A stretch of DNA of 64,000 nt, from the NCBI RefSeq assembly GCF_945859705.1, contig NC_079137.1:75104277-75168276 (forward strand). Reading direction: 5' to 3'. Positions 35,301-45,833 of this stretch are shown here, piece by piece (positions within the stretch are counted from its first letter, which is position 1; the number at the start of each line of letters is the position of its first letter). The notes under the pieces are model-generated. The model worked only from the letters and a program-made list of their open reading frames with translations. It was not told the origin of the DNA and did not search any database. The position numbers and the translations under genes were made by a program. The stretch comes from Episyrphus balteatus. Its lineage: Eukaryota; Arthropoda; Insecta; Diptera; Syrphidae.

Positions 35301-37400
35301 TTTTTTACAGGAAGGATAAACCAACTCCCTATATCGAACCTTCTAACATTGTCATTCTTTTGTAGGAGTAACTCTCATATTTTTTTTCCCAAAAACTCCC
35401 ATAAAATCTCTATACATGCACTCTAAATCTCAGTCACTCACAAAATCCGAAGCTGAGAAACGATAAGAACATTTTTATGACTAAATGCTTAAAAAAAAAT
35501 TCGTATATGCAGTCTTTTCTTTGACAGATAAAAAAGAGTCAAAAAATAATAATAAAATAAAAAAAAATAACAGACAGGAAGAAAACAAATCCATCATCAA
35601 AAAAAAAGAAAGAAGAAGAAATATTTATTTACCCAAAGGAATTTGCCAGAGGAATTTCTGGGACGCTTCTCATACACACATTCCTCGCTCCTATCATGAC
35701 GATAAACCCTACTTTATATGCGAAGAAAGAAGGATAATCATTTTTTTTCCTTTGCAAAGCGTTTATTTCTTATCGCCTGGAAACAGTGATTTTACGACCA
35801 AATACCGGGTCAATGTGTGAACTAAAGTACCTACCTACACTGCATTGCACTCATCGTGGAATTTGTTTCAAGGCACCCACTCCTTCCCCAAAGGATATGT
35901 TTGCATAGAAAAAAAAATGCTGCTCCAAGGAAGTAAAATTTTTCGTCCTGCAAAATGGATAAGCGAAAAATAAGTAACAAAAAATGATTGATAGACTCAC
36001 TGTGTTGTGTTTGCACTTCACTTGATGCGCTGACATCTTTGGAATTTGCTTGCACCCATCTCCTTCAAACCGAATGACTCTAATAAAATGTCCTTCATAA
36101 GGACGCAGGATGCTATAATCTTGATAACGACGACAATGACGATGGGACAAACTGGTGAGACGACGAAAAATGTATGTGAGAAAAAATATTTTCACAGTGC
36201 ATCCTTGGCGCTTGGCGCGCACTTAATCGCCTGCACACATCTGGGGTTTTTTTTTTTTTATTATACCTACGATAGTAATATAGAAAAGATACCCACTCGC
36301 GAAGATTGAAGGATCAAGGATGATGCTCTTCTGTTGTAGAAAAGGGTGCACTCAAGTGTTTACTCTGTGGCAGCGATTAAATGAATCAAAAAAGCAAAAA
36401 ATAGAATTCGCTTGTTGTCTTAATATGCGTGCATCATGCATATAGAAAAAAATATCCTTCCATAAAGCCAACACACTGTGTGTGGGAGATGATCCTTTTT
36501 GACATGAATTCTTTATATATTGATGAAGTATGTGTGTGGGATGGAAGCACTCTCTGCGGAGGTGGAATATAGAAAATTTAGATCAAGGATAAGAGGATTC
36601 CATTCGGGTTATATCTAAATGAAAAATTCAAGAACTTCCTGAGTTTCCTTTCGAAAAAATGCGATTGGAGAGATTTTTATCCTAACAAACATAAGCGAAA
36701 AGAGGAAATAGGTCAGGAATGTCATGAGTTTTTTGTTTGGAAATCTAGGACCAAAGTCAACACAATAAGGCGTGTTCTAATAATCGAACCGTACCGAACG
36801 GAATTTTTCTACAAAGTTCAATATAATGTGTATGTGCGGTCGTTTTTGTTTCGACGACGAGCAGCAGCACGAAGCAAATCGATTTAGATTCACAGTTTAT
36901 TTAATCCTGTTCCAGTTTCGTGCCGCTGAAAATGCTGATGGCAAATCGTTCTGGTAGAAAATAAAAAAAAAAAATAAAATCCTATACCAGAAAACAACCA
37001 GATGAATAAGGATATATACCAAATCGATATCCTCCCAGATCTAATGGGATCAGGAAACATTTTGTAGTCCTACAAAATTTGTTGTCCATTTGTCCAAAAA
37101 GGTGACTGCTGTTAGTCGTAGTTGTTGTTGTTATTTTAGTTGTTTCGCTATTTGTTTCAAGCTCCTTTCGAGTAAAAAAAAAGGACATCATTTAATATAA
37201 ATGATATCCTACCTGAATGAGTTTTAATCCGGTATAAAAGAGATGGAAACCGAGATTGTCGTTTATACTGTATTTTTTTTTTTTTTGGGTACTTCCTTTG
37301 GAAGTAATTTTTCAGTCAGTCCCAGTTTTTTGTGTGTTTCTCGGTTTCCTCTTTTGATCCTCTTTGTGTTTTTGTAAAATTTATTACCGGACATAATAGG
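35300..37400. promoter_or_regulatory. AGGATA-rich, less AT-rich block 1
   Basis: No transposon signature is recognised. AGGAT or its complement ATCCT occurs repeatedly (about 35730, 36103, 36311, 36451, 36491, 36581, 37009, 37028, 37205, 37355, 37397), often as AAGGATA or GGATATCC-like words. Candidate regulatory DNA or untranslated exon sequence; this is inference from composition only. Overlapping frames on both strands show no domain. Confidence 0.25.
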
Positions 37401-37839
37401 ATCATAAGTATGCGTTAATAGGCTTTAAAAGTGTCAAAGCATTTCCGTAATTTACTTCAATACAAAAAAAAAAAAAAATGGTACTGGTGTGAAATTTGGT
37501 TTCTTTTTTGTATCAATTTTGTTTTGTTTTGATTTGAAATGAATTTTATTTTTTTTTATGGTCAAAGCAATTACACGGGACTTCCTCGATCTAAGATGAG
37601 GAAATCCGCCATGAAATTTTAATTCAATCACTGATATATTGTATTGTGTTTCAGTCGTGAGAATGCATTTAATAGGAACGTGGATTTTGAGGAAGTGAAT
37701 GGATGATAAATGGTGGGAGTTTTATTGATTTGATAGGCTCAATTTTTATTGGGATTCATTGATTCCTCTTAACGACTTCCTGATGAGAGAAATATATTAT
37801 AAAAAAATGTTATGGATTTATAAAAATGAATCGATATTT

Positions 37840-38140
37840 TTTTAATTTTGGGAGCTGAACAATCATTTAAGTCGCATCCAGTTTTTAAACCACTTAACTG
37901 AGACATTAACAGATCTGATTGAATTAGGGTAGAGTCATGAGTCATTAGTATCATATGCCTTTCCTTTTTGTAAGATTTGGAAATTTAAATAGATATCGTT
38001 TACAGTAAGGATGAAAAGAAGAGGTCCGAAGTGGCTTCCCTGAGGTACTCTGTGGCAACGACTTCTATTCCGTTCTCTAAGGTGGAGAAGGTATTGGATA
38101 CAAATTCAACTAGATAAGCGGAGGTTTATAAAGTCTTGGA
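37840..38140 (-). pseudogene. Decayed LINE reverse transcriptase fragment (jockey-like)
   Basis: On the minus strand 38048-37992 translates as VPQGSHFGPLLFILTVNDI, a clear match to the conserved (S/G)VPQGS-x-LGPLLF-x-L-(F/Y)-x-NDI block of jockey/CR1/R1-type reverse transcriptases. Upstream the same frame continues to about 38105, where a stop interrupts it. Downstream the frame is lost, and a +1/-1 shift gives LIQSDLLMSQLSGLKTGCDLND, which fits the LQSDL...LS-x-W...L-x-LN region after the FADD box. The FADD catalytic box itself cannot be read. It is a short, non-functional remnant. Confidence 0.75.
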
Positions 38141-39411
38141 CTTATTTAAGTTCACCACTTAACAACACCTGAGGTTTCCTTTAGTCACACCAACCTGATA
38201 GTAAATTCTACTTTGAAGATTGTTTTATAATTACTTTTGCAAAATGAAGCTTTTGAAATGAAAAAAAACGTTTTTTTTTTATATAAGATCGAATCTTGAG
38301 GTTATTTTTTTGCAAATTTAGTAAATTTTCGGAAAATTATTTGGAAAAATTATCATCAAAAATATTTGTGAAGTCCTCTGATTAATACCTACTTAAAAAT
38401 GAAGATATCATGCCCTCAAACAGGCAGTAAACTTTTTTCAGTAATATCGTTCCCAATTTCCAAATCCAATTTTTTTGACCCATAACTAATCTTTGAAAAT
38501 GAAGTTAAAAAAATTCTGAAAGTATTTCATTTATATTACATTCCAATCAAAAGTACTTTTCAGCTCAAAGATGTCAGACTTTTGAACAATTTATTTAAAA
38601 TTATTAAACAAGATGTCCAAAAAATCTTAATTCAGGTTTTGGATTAGAAAAATTTTAAAGATCAAGCAACATTGAAAATTTGAAATCATTTTCGAGTCAT
38701 AATTGTACAAAAATTTGATTCCAAATAGTTGTTCGAAATTGTTGAATTATAGAAAAGCTTTTTGAAAAAAAAAAAAAATTTCAAAAATCGTATCAGTTTT
38801 AATAGTATCATAAGAGTTCCCAGATCTTTTAAAGGAAAGTTGTCTTCAAAATCTTTTCCCCTTGTTTTTTCTGAATTTTCAAACAAAACCGTTAAGAAAA
38901 GCTATCATGTGTTTCTTAAAACAAAAGTTGTTTGAAGCCTTATTCAATACTGAAATAGTCGATTCCGTTGGAGACAAAGATGCCCTGAAATCTTCTTGTA
39001 AATTTTTTAACAAATTAATATAAACAAAATTTAAAATAAAAAAAAATGCATATGGACAAAACTGGCCAACAATAATTTTCAACTTTTTTAAATTTTCCAG
39101 AAAGATTTATATCAAATTTTATAGATTTGGGTTCAGTAAGCTCAAAAATCTAATTGGTTTCTTTCTTGCAGCTCTAGTTTTTGAAATACATATTAAATTT
39201 TTCATATTTCTACCAATTTTTAAGTTTTCCTTATCTTTAGCATTTATTAAAATTTTCCAAATAATTTGGGTACATTAAACCTAATGTATTTGGGGTCATT
39301 TAACCTAAAAATCATATTCATTTATTTCTAGGAGCTCTATTTTTTGAAATATTTTAGTTTTGGGAATAATTTTAGTTTTGGGAATAATTTCGTACTAATT
39401 TTAAAGGCGAT

Positions 39412-40238
39412 CGGGTCAAAATTCTGGCTTCAAAATTCTGCTTTTCAAAATTCTGCTTTTTTAACGAAAATTCTGTTTTTCAAAATTCTGCTTTTTTTCT
39501 ATTCTGCTTTTCAAAATTCTGCTTTTTAAAATTCTGCTTTTCAAAATTCTGCCAGCATTATACTTGAACAAAAAAAATTCTGCCAATTCTGCTTTTTTTT
39601 TATGGCATATGCGCTGACTAAAGAAAAATACACCTCATTAATGTAATTCAACATTGGTACTTTCCTAAATTTTTTTTGAGTAAGTGTCGCAAATATTTTT
39701 TAAAATGCAAAGACTGACTTTCTTGCAAATAAAATCTATAACTTATTGGAACAGATGTTGTTTGATACAAGATATTCCTTTTCTTATTCAAATTTTTGAA
39801 TATTCATCTTTATTGACAAATAAAAAATTTGAATTATTTTCGGAAATGTTTAGTATTAAAAACCTTTTCTTAATATTTTCAAATTTATTCATTTATAAAA
39901 CAAAAATGAATATGCACTCAAAGAATGCAAATTATGTAGGTAAGTTATCAAATAAGCAGATCATTTTTCAAGAAGATGATTTTACAGAATTTAGCAAAAA
40001 ATTAAAAAAGGGTTTGGAAAATGTTCAAAAGCGCACGCTTTTTAACATTTTCCAAACCCTTTTTTAATTTTTTGCAGAATTTTGAAAAACAGAATTATGA
40101 AAAGCAGAATTTTGAAAAACAGAATTTTGAAAAACAGAATTTTGAAAAGCAGAATTTTGAAAGCAGAATTTTGTAAAGCAGAATTTTGAAAGCAGAATTT
40201 TGACAAAAGAATTTTGACCCCGGCAGAATTTTGACCCC
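39412..40238. mobile_element. Array-type fold-back element FB1
   Basis: The left array (39414-39600) contains about ten copies of a unit near 16 bases with core CAAAATTCTG. The right array (40062-40238) contains a similar number of the complement CAGAATTTTG. The outer edges read GGGTCAAAATTCTG and CAGAATTTTGACCCC. The centre holds an 82-base perfect palindromic hairpin (39994-40075) with the core AAAAGCGCACGCTTTT. Long inverted repeats built from short tandem units are the hallmark of Foldback-type elements (FB of Drosophila, TU of sea urchin); homology to those is not claimed. A 127-codon frame at 39684-40067 ends in the hairpin and is not supported as a gene. Confidence 0.8.
39994..40075. 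repeat. Perfect hairpin at the centre of FB1, 32-bp arms
   Basis: The right arm from 40044 (AACATTTTCCAAACCC...) is the exact complement of the left arm 39994-40025. The loop CAAAAGCGCACGCTTTTT is itself palindromic, so the pairing nearly reaches the middle. Confidence 0.9.
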
Positions 40239-40899
40239 AACGTATTTTAAAGTTGTGCTTATTTTAACTGTTTGTTAACATTTCCAGAAATTTTTTTTAT
40301 CGAATCTAATGCATTTGGGTTCACCTATAGCCTAAAAATCACACTGGTCGCTTATTTTTTTTAGATATTTTGATTTTTTCACATTTTGGGGGTAATTTCA
40401 TACTATTTTTTTTAGATTTTATTATTACACGCGTTTTTAAAGTTTTGATGAAAAAATTTCTTTTTCATGTAAGTGTGAATAATTTAAAAACTAGAGCTGC
40501 TAGAAAAAAACAAATGTTGTTTTCGGAATCAGCAATCTAAATTTATTAAGAAATGATAAACAACGTTCTTGAAAATTTTTGTGTGTTGAGCAGTGTAATA
40601 GAAAAGTTTATTAACCATTTACTCGTTGATCTAAGATTTATTCAAGGCTAATTTGTCCAAAAATATGGTTTTAAAATATTGGACAAATCTGTTCTTGAAA
40701 TTGATTTTTCAAATTTTATTAGAAAAACTTTACTATTCCTCAGTGCATCTTTGGAATGTTATTCAACACCCTCGACTTTTATAGATTTTAAATCATTTAT
40801 CTTTGAATTTTAACCCAATCGGCGAAATGCGGGTCGAAAGACCATAACTGCCTCCTTAGTCTGGCTTGTTTTAATCTTCTTATTTTGAATTAAATACAA

Positions 40900-42800
40900 A
40901 TTCCTACTCACGATTTAAATAATGACGTTTTGGATAAGATGCTTATATTAGTGGCTTAAAAGTTTAACCCTTTCGTTGGTTTTTAGACAAAATTTGGCAC
41001 ATTTTTGTTGTTGTTGTTGTATTAATTCACAAAGTTGAAATTTCTACCAGTCGACTTTTAAATACATCGTGACAAAGGCTCTTAAAAGCCCATTGCACTC
41101 TGTCAGACAAAACTCTCTGTTTTTACTTTATTCTCATACAAAAATAAAGAATTCCCAGGAAGAATTTCCTACCGAGGACAATAATTGAAAAATTCGAATT
41201 ATCTCTGTAAAATATCCACCTCCATTCCATTTATACTCTATATCCATCACCCTGCATTTTTCTCTCCCGTTTAACCCTTACATAAAAAAATAAAGAAGAA
41301 CAATTAAACCGCCCAATTGTAATTGAAAAGGAAATTCAAACTCAATATCAATAAAAGCGAAAAAAATCTACCCGAGCACGCACGAATGCACGGATGCATT
41401 GGAATCCGTTTTCCACCATCGGAATGTCATTATAAAAATTGTTCAATGAGCAACAACGCCCGCCGAGAGAGAAAAGAGAAAATGGCAAAGGCAAAGGCAC
41501 CACTACGAACTATAAAATGCAAAAAAAAAAAAAATTGGCAAAAAAAAGGATACGATTGGGAGATGATATAGCCTCTCTCTGAGTCTCAGTTCCTGTTACT
41601 GCTGGGTTTTCTTCCGGTTTGTGGTTTATAGACGCGTTTTCTTCCAAACGAATTTCAATTATTTTATCCTCTCTATCCTATCCTGTGATGGTGTCCAATG
41701 AGTAGTTTTTTTTCCTGCAAATCGATAAACTGCTATTTGGAAAGGAGATAGTTTTTTTTTGCCATATCCGGGTTCGTCCTTAATTTCAACAACCATTCTT
41801 TTGTTTACTCTTTGGATATGGTCTCCTCTCTCCCTCTGGATGGGCATTGGAATCCTTGGTACTGTTGTTATCCTTGGTAGTAGTTTCGTAATTTGTTGTC
41901 ATCGTCCGCCATCGTCGTCGTGTCGTAGCAACTCTCACAGAACAGAAAGGATCACATAAAATTCCCTGCTATCCTTCCTGCGACTTCCTCACTTTTCTGT
42001 TTGTTGCATTTTTGTATATAACTTGAGTCCTGGAATGTGCAAAAGCAATAAATATTCTGCTTATTTATTCAGGACTTTTTTTCTCATTCTTCGGCTACTG
42101 ATAAAATTCCGTATCGTAGGACAAGGTAAACAATCAAACGAAAGGATACCCAAGGATCTGTATCGATAAAGTCTAAACAACTGTATCTGGTTTTTGTGGT
42201 ATAAAAGGATAGAGTCAGTCGATGGGAAATGGATATATATCTTTTTTCTTCTGTTTTTCATCTGGTGGTGTGGATAACATCCTAATGAGATATCCTTGGA
42301 TATTGTTTAGCAGAAAAAAATAAATAAATAAAGAAGAAAAAAAATGTTTATTTTAACAAGGAAGGATAAAAACCATATTTCTGGGTCAGTGCTAATATTT
42401 TTTTTTGTTGGCCAAATGGGGGGGCTTTCAACCCCGAAAACTAGATTGTATACTCACATTAACCCCCTCTACACATCAAAACAAAAAAATCTTGTCCTAC
42501 CCAAAATGCAAGGTTCGGCCAAAATTTTGTAACATTTCAATGGACTACTTTTATTGTGGACTTTTGATATGTGTGATGCCAAAAATGTTGGTACATACTC
42601 GTACGAGAATGGAATTTTTGTCAACACATTCGCATGCTATTGTTATGTAGCATATATTCGTCATATATATAGAGGATGAGAAGTATGATATTGGGATATT
42701 TGCCAGGATATTTGGAATTTTTGTTGGCAGTGGCTTCCAGAGATCCTTTTTTCCGTAATTTATACTTATAGTTGAGAGAAGAAAATTTTCCCATGATTAT
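40900..42800. promoter_or_regulatory. AGGATA-rich, less AT-rich block 2
   Basis: Similar in character to the block at 35.3-37.4 kb. AAGGATA/TATCCTT-type words occur at about 41548, 41667, 41966, 42143, 42153, 42206, 42273, 42291, 42361 and 42711. A patch with GGCAAAGGCAAAGG and a poly(A) run followed by AAAAAAAGGATA at 41487-41552 resembles 60797-60826. No exon could be delimited. Regulatory function is inference. Confidence 0.25.
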
Positions 42801-44130
42801 GTGTGTCTATGGATGGAATGATGAATTATGGGCATTTAAGCTTTTGGGTGATATGCTTTCATCTGTGTGTTAATACTGACAAATGTTCATTTGAGAATTT
42901 GAACAAATCACAACATTTAAGGGGGCTTTTTTTTGACAAATGGCTATAGTTTAATATATTAGATTATATTAATATATTCGATCTATGGCAAAAGTATTTA
43001 ATATTCTACATTAACAGTCGACTCTTTGTCGAATTTTTTTTTTAAAAAGGAATTTTTCATTGCATCAAACATTTCTTTATTACAAAACTTTGAAATACAA
43101 AAGTAAAAAAATATAAAATTCAGTTGTTTTTCAAGTCAAGTTTATACAAATAAGCCAAACGAAGAAAAGGTTATTAAACCTTTGTTTTGTTTAACTTGTT
43201 CAAACTAACGAATACAACAAAATGTAGACTTTTCAATTTTGTATACTAGTTAATCGCTAATAGGTGTAGAAGCAGATATTGAATATTGAAAGTCTCAATT
43301 GATAAGAATAAAATATAAAATTATGAAAAGAAAGAGGCTTTATCTGTTTTTTTTCAACAAATGATACCAGCAAGTATTAAAAAAAAAATTCCAAGAGTAG
43401 ACCAGATTATACCAATCACTGAGTGATTGTATAAATAAAACACTAACTTTCCAATTGAGATGACAAAATTACAAAAAAAAAAATGTTTAATTGTAATTTA
43501 CTTTCGAGGTCTTAAAATTCAAAGAAAGTCAAACAATTTTCTGTGGTAGGTACTCTATTTTACAATTGTTTGGGCTGTCAAACTAAAGTGAGAAATTAGG
43601 CCTTTTCAAATCGCGGGAAATTTTGTTTCTCCTTCGCGATTGGACTTTGAGATTAAATTGCACAAACTTAACACTTTTATTTTGAAGAATGCAATTACAT
43701 AATTGAAAGATCAATAAGAGTTATTACATTATAATATTTGTATGCTTCAAAACATAACTTTGGGCAATTTTTTTTCAATTTTGAAAAAAAAAAAAAATAT
43801 ATTTTCAAAAACGTTTGTTTCAAAAATTCAATTCGACATTAGTGTAAATGCTAAAAATTGTTGTGGACCAAATCAAATCTAGTGTCAAACTCTGCGCAAC
43901 GCTTAACTTCATTAGGATCTGCAATTTGATGTGTGAAAAAGTGTTTCGTTTCTAAGAAAACGATACAAATATTAAGTTATTTCTTGAGTAAATCAAGGCA
44001 AAGTATTAACTTTAACTTTGTTTCTCCGAATTCACCCATAATTTACACTTTTTTAATCTCATAATTAGTTACCAAATTTATTTGTTCTAAGAAAATTACA
44101 TAAGATTTAATTTTTTTTTTGCACTGTGGT
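42800..44130. other. Intergenic, no gene recognised
   Basis: AT-rich with many homopolymer runs. A small inverted pair, TCGCGGGAAA and TTCGCGATTGG, is near 43611-43646. Confidence 0.4.
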
Positions 44131-44390
44131 TAAATTTTTAAGACTTTTTACCAACTTCCAAAAAGGAGGAGGTATTCAATTCGTCTGTATTTTTTTTTTT
44201 TTTTTTTTTATGTTTGTTACCGCATAACTTTGGACAGAGTCAATCAATTTTGATAATTCTTTTTCTATTGGAAAGCTAGTGGCTGCAATGTGGTCCCATT
44301 TCATTCAAAGCCATAGGAACTATTAGAAAAACCATAAAACCCCGTTTTGAATCATGGAAGTCGGTTTTGTTTTTTTTTGATAAAAATGAT
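44131..44390. repeat. Dispersed-repeat-like segment (GGAGGAGGTATTCAATTCG)
   Basis: CTTCCAAAAAGGAGGAGG, then ATTCAATTCGTCTGTATTTT, a poly(T) tract, and a close with GAAGTCGGTTTTG. From general knowledge, segments of this layout are very common as dispersed repeats in insect genomes. The class is not assigned and no second copy lies in this window. Confidence 0.35.
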
Positions 44391-45650
44391 TATGAAATCA
44401 AACCGTAGTAGAGATATATTTTCACAAATTTTTTTGATAAATTATCTTCTCATCTGAATTTGGAAATGACAACACCAAGAAAAAGTTAAATTAAAATTAT
44501 TTCCCACTTGAGGTCAAATTATTTCTAGTGGTAGTTCTAGGTAGTTCTAGTGTAGTAGTTTTCTGCACCTATTTTTATACTTATCAAACCAGAAAATCGT
44601 GTAACTCCAAATTTTCTGATAATTAGATTTTAATGCCGTCTGTTAGACAAACCTGATATCTACCGTTCCTTAAACTGAGAACTCTCTTAAAGTTCATAGT
44701 TTTTATTTTATTAGCAAATTAGAAAATGAAAACTCATACAAATGCCTTCAAAACAATTTTGTTTTTTTGCTCTCCTATAAAATTTACTAAAATGGAGTTA
44801 CACACTTTTCTGGTTTCACCGACGATTTGCATTTTGATGGAAATTGATATTATTTTAAACATCAGTTTTATTGGACCAGTTTAATGAATTAAACATGCAT
44901 AAGCAATCATTTAATGAAAAGTAACATTTTCACTTCTTAAGCACTGTACTACAAGTAAACAAAAGTTTATTTGTCCTGGTACAAAAACAACCTTGTAAAT
45001 TCACATTTCCTTCTTAATTCATGAAAAAAAGGAAAAAAGTAGTTAATTCGAATCTAAAAAAAACAACTTCGCAAATTATTTAGACTAAATTTTAACCAAA
45101 TTCTTTGACAAATTTGAACTCTGAATCGATGTACATATGGAGCCACAAATGCACCTACCGAAAGAAAACAAAACGAAAACCACTTATTTGAAACTCTCAA
45201 TAATCGAAATATATAAGTTTTGATTAAAACCTTGAACTTTTTTTTCCACACATTATCAACACTTGCGCTTCTTTATAAAGCTAGCAAATATTGTCTTTTA
45301 AGCTGCACAAAAGTTTAATTATTTCACTGTCTAGTAAGCAACTAAATGAATGAAAATTTAGACGGTCACTGTGGTGTATGCGTAACCTTTTTTTTATTGA
45401 AAAATCTTAATGTACATTTTTCTATTCTAAAGTAAGATGAGTTGCTTTTACTAACCATCGACCAATGTTTATAATAGAACATTGAAGGGCCAGTTTATTA
45501 GTTCATAAAAAATGTCAGCCAACGATATCTGCCAAAGATGAAGACTTTTAACTTCCAATGTTTTCAGTTATGAATTGACTTTTATATGTGTATTTTTTGT
45601 TTATAGAAAATTTTGCATAGAGAAAATTTTCAGAGGATTTCTGCATGGTT
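44391..45650. other. Intergenic, no gene recognised
   Basis: AT-rich. A word CACTGTGGTGTATGCGTAAC at 45367-45386 is shared with 58707-58726 (one change) and may mark the edge of an unidentified dispersed repeat. Confidence 0.4.
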
Positions 45651-45730
45651 TTTTGCTAAGATGACTTTCACCTTAAATTAAGGTGACAAGTCACGTGAAT
45701 TTCTTGAATGCGCAAATTAAAAAAAAAAAC

Positions 45731-45787
45731 TGGCAGCCACCGGGGATCGAACCTACAACTGTTGGGTTACTGTGCTATCTCACTGTT
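45731..45787 (-). ncRNA. tRNA-like fragment (possible SINE head or tRNA relic)
   Basis: On the minus strand, TAGCACAGT resembles an internal A box and GGTTCGATCCCCGG is a textbook B box. GGTGGCTGCCA and a T run follow, as in a 3' end with a Pol III terminator. The distance between the boxes is shorter than in a full tRNA and no cloverleaf with an anticodon arm can be drawn. It is therefore a relic or part of a tRNA-derived SINE, not a working tRNA gene. Confidence 0.35.
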
Positions 45788-45833
45788 GGAAATTAGTATG
45801 ATAAACTGAAAGTAAAGCTAAAGTGTGACTATA

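Larger units (their letters stand above)
39115..40545. repeat. Degenerate satellite-like unit, interrupted by a fold-back element
   Basis: Related words recur at about 39127, 39282 and 40304: (A)AT-x-TA-ATG-x-ATTTGGGTTCA..., CTAAAAATC-x2-ATT, then AGCTCTA-TTTTTGAAAT and TTTTGGG-x-TAATTTC. An inverted relative (AAAACTAGAGCTGCTAGAAA) is at 40488-40507. The spacing is about 150-175 bases if the 0.83-kb insertion at 39412-40238 is removed. Confidence 0.45.

Noticed and set aside
39684..40067. 127-codon plus-strand frame
   Set aside because: It runs through the central hairpin of FB1 and is Phe/Lys/Asn-rich. It is a product of the repeat structure.
39412..40238. Regular short repeats with spacers looked CRISPR-like
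   Set aside because: The units are only about 16 bases, are degenerate, face each other as inverted arrays and lie in a eukaryotic genome without cas genes. They are fold-back arms.
41659..41847. 62-codon minus-strand frame with VEIKDEPGYG, resembling a SUMO-type motif
   Set aside because: No supporting domain or splice sites were seen, and it overlaps a plus-strand frame of similar length in a block that looks regulatory.
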